A DNA stretch of 8,982 bases. It comes from Candidatus Melainabacteria bacterium. GTDB lineage: Bacteria; Cyanobacteriota; Vampirovibrionia; Obscuribacterales; Obscuribacteraceae. Below are positions 7,010-8,982 of this stretch, piece by piece. Each line of letters begins with the position of its first letter. The stretch's first letter is position 1. Under the pieces are notes generated by a model. The model did not search any database and was not told the origin of the DNA. It saw only the letters and a program-made list of their open reading frames with translations. The translations under genes and the position numbers were made by a program. The stretch covers positions 1 through 8,982 of the forward strand of contig PSRH01000050.1 in assembly GCA_003175915.1 (NCBI GenBank), read 5' to 3'.

Positions 7010-8982
7010 ATGCCTGACGAGTCCGCTATCGCTGCCACGAACGCCGCTGACAAACAGTCGGAAGCGGACATTTTTTTCATGCTCTCGCGAGAGCTTCTTA
7101 CGATCGCCGACTTTACAGGATACTTCAAGCGCTTAAACCCTTTCTGGGAGAAGGTACTAGGTTACTCGCTTGCCGAACTTTATGCAAAGCCGTTTATCGA
7201 TTTTGTCCACCCGGACGATCGCACCATCACTATGACCCAGATGGAGGTTCTCGCCCAGGGCACTGATGTGATCGACTTTGAAAATCGCTATATCGCCAAA
7301 GATGGCAGTGAGCGCTGGTTTCTCTGGAGTGCCCACGCTGGGGACGACGGTCTCATTTATGCTATCGCCCACGATATTACCGAGCGAAAGTTAACTGAAA
7401 CCGAGCTTCTTAACAACAGTGCAGCCCTTGAAAATGCCGTGGAAGGCATTGCTAAGGTTGATTCGTACGGACGCTTCACTTTTGTCAATGCCAGATACGC
7501 CGAGCACCTGGGCTACAAGCCTGAAGAGTTGTTGGGCTCCCACTGGCATATCAGCGTTCACCCCGATGATGTCGCGGAATTACAACGAGCCTACGATCGT
7601 ATGATTGCCCATGGCAAATCGGAAATCGAAGCCCGGGGTATTACTCGAGACGGCAATCTCTCTCACAGCCAGATCGTCCTCATCAAAGCCTGGGATCAAA
7701 AACAGCGCTTTCTCGGACATCACTGCTTCATGAAGGATATTACCGCTCGAAAACAAGCAGAAGCGTCCTTGCAGAAGACTGAACTGAAGTTGACCAACCT
7801 CTTAAGGCATGTACCTGGCATTCTCTATCAATTTGTTTTGCACAAAGACGAAACCTTCAGCTTTCCCTATATGAGCGAAAGCAGCCGCAATATCTTGGGC
7901 TATGAGCCGGCTGATTTTCAAAATGACAGCAAGTTGGCTTTCGCTTGCATCCATCAAGACGATGTTGAGCCGATTAAAAAGGCGCTGACAAAATCTGCCA
8001 AAGAATTGACGCCTTTCCGTTTTGAACTACGTTGCTTTACCAAGTCCGCCGAGCTGAGGTGGGTCTTGCTCTCTTCCACACCGGAGAAACTAGCTGACGG
8101 CAGTATCCTCTGGAATGGCCTTTTGACCGACATCACCGAATTGAAAATGGCGGAGGCAAAAATCAAGCAGCTCAATGAAGACTTAGCCCAGCGCATAAGC
8201 GTCCTGGCCGCCGTCAACCAGGAGTTGGAAATCCTCACCCACAAGCTGGAAATCGCCTATGATGAGGCCCTGGAAGCTTCCAAACTCAAATCAGAATTTG
8301 TCGCTAACATTTCCCACGAGGTGCGCACCCCGATTAGCGCTGTAATCGGCATGTCGGAATTATTGCTCGATTCGCAGTTAAACACCGAGCAGCGTCAATT
8401 TGTCAACATCGTAAGCGATTCAGCCCAATCACTTTTGACAATCATCAATGACATTCTTGACTTCTCCAAAATGGAAGCTGGTCGCATCGAGCTGGAAATT
8501 ATCGACTTCAATCTCATCTCTATTGTGAAAGGATGTGCGGATTGGCTTGAATCTGCTGCAAAGGGTAAGAATTTACGTCTTTTGACTAATATTGACCCCA
8601 AGTTGCCACCATACGTCAAAGGTGACCCCGTCAGGCTCAGGCAAGTACTTCTCAATCTAGCCAGCAACGCCATCAAATTCACCGCCCAAGGCACCGTCAT
8701 TCTGACGGCCCAGATGATGGAGCAACGCGGCGACGCCTTGCGCGTGCGTTTCGAAGTAAGCGACACAGGTATTGGCCTGTCGGAAGGCTCGAAGAAGCGC
8801 CTCTTCCAGCCGTTTTCTCAGGCTGATGGCTCGACAACGCGCAAATATGGCGGTACCGGTCTCGGTCTTTCCATAAGCAAACGCCTGGTGGAGCTCATGG
8901 GCGGCGATATCGACGTAGAAAGCGAAGAGGGTCTGGGCTCCAAGTTCTGGTTTACTCTGCCTTTTCAAACTTCCGAAACAAA
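7010..8982 (+). CDS. Multi-PAS sensor histidine kinase, soluble, 3' end cut by window (possible hybrid kinase)
   Basis: The frame runs open from ATG 7010 to the right edge (657 codons). It encodes a cytoplasmic two-component sensor with no signal peptide or membrane helix. PAS1 (about 22-130) has GYFKRLNPFWEKVLGY, VHPDD, FENRY and a closing HDITERK. PAS2 (133-246) has FVNARYAEHLGY, HPDD and KDITARK. PAS3 (about 260-378) is more diverged, with MSESSRNILGYEP, IHQDD and TDITELK. A coiled-coil linker (about 379-425) leads to HisKA, with phospho-acceptor H436 in NISHEVRTP. The ATPase domain carries the N-box (N553 in LASNAIKF), DTGIG (585-589), an F-box around LFQPFSQADGSTT (598-610), and GGTGLGLS (614-621). 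This kinase subtype often carries C-terminal receiver domains, which could lie beyond the edge. The ligand cannot be told: no haem- or flavin-binding residue is evident. The 7010 start keeps the conserved PAS1 lead-in; a later ATG (codon 24) falls inside it. The ribosome site is weak. Confidence 0.95.
   Translation, partial: MPDESAIAATNAADKQSEADIFFMLSRELLTIADFTGYFKRLNPFWEKVLGYSLAELYAKPFIDFVHPDDRTITMTQMEVLAQGTDVIDFENRYIAKDGSERWFLWSAHAGDDGLIYAIAHDITERKLTETELLNNSAALENAVEGIAKVDSYGRFTFVNARYAEHLGYKPEELLGSHWHISVHPDDVAELQRAYDRMIAHGKSEIEARGITRDGNLSHSQIVLIKAWDQKQRFLGHHCFMKDITARKQAEASLQKTELKLTNLLRHVPGILYQFVLHKDETFSFPYMSESSRNILGYEPADFQNDSKLAFACIHQDDVEPIKKALTKSAKELTPFRFELRCFTKSAELRWVLLSSTPEKLADGSILWNGLLTDITELKMAEAKIKQLNEDLAQRISVLAAVNQELEILTHKLEIAYDEALEASKLKSEFVANISHEVRTPISAVIGMSELLLDSQLNTEQRQFVNIVSDSAQSLLTIINDILDFSKMEAGRIELEIIDFNLISIVKGCADWLESAAKGKNLRLLTNIDPKLPPYVKGDPVRLRQVLLNLASNAIKFTAQGTVILTAQMMEQRGDALRVRFEVSDTGIGLSEGSKKRLFQPFSQADGSTTRKYGGTGLGLSISKRLVELMGGDIDVESEEGLGSKFWFTLPFQTSET

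Noticed and set aside
7157..8968. Small ORFs on both strands within the kinase gene (for example 7954-8244, 8395-8766 and 8657-8968 minus)
   Set aside because: They overlap well-conserved PAS, HisKA and ATPase codons and show no independent coding signal.
1..8982. Defence system, mobile element, CRISPR array, tRNA or rRNA
   Set aside because: I see no transposase, integrase, spaced repeats, terminal inverted repeats or RNA gene. SbcC is an SMC-family ATPase also found in some defence loci, but this one has ordinary housekeeping architecture and no defence neighbours.

Overview
This window looks like ordinary chromosomal sequence from a free-living bacterium of intermediate base composition (about half G+C by eye). 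It holds four protein-coding genes packed tightly and nothing that marks a mobile element, phage, CRISPR array or RNA gene. The N-terminal half of the SbcC protein, frequent CGATCG hexamers (nine seen, about two expected by chance) and weak Shine-Dalgarno sequences would all fit the Cyanobacteriota, possibly a non-photosynthetic relative. That placement is inference from memory of family sequences and is weak.

Layout, left to right. (1) From the left edge to 2436, minus strand: one uninterrupted 812-codon reading frame for a large membrane protein fused to a spermidine-synthase-like domain. Its C-terminus lies outside the window, so it is easily missed by ORF callers that need a stop codon. 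(2) 2437-2569: a 133-bp divergent control region with candidate promoters in both directions, a short dyad and a direct repeat. (3) 2570-5605, plus strand: complete sbcC, the Rad50-like ATPase subunit of the SbcCD nuclease, with no sbcD beside it. (4) 5606-5620: a 15-bp convergent gap. (5) 5621-6928, minus strand: a complete DUF2142-type polytopic membrane protein, probably a GT-C-fold glycosyltransferase. (6) 6929-7009: an 81-bp divergent spacer. (7) 7010 to the right edge, plus strand: a soluble three-PAS sensor histidine kinase, complete through its ATPase domain, with its 3' end cut by the window.

The genes alternate in direction (minus, plus, minus, plus), so no two share an operon here. 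I see no evidence that the four act in one pathway: polyamine-synthase-like membrane protein, DNA end processing, envelope glycan synthesis and signal transduction. I looked for a novel multi-gene system and did not find one. The most unusual element is the membrane-embedded spermidine-synthase homologue, which lacks the usual catalytic aspartates.
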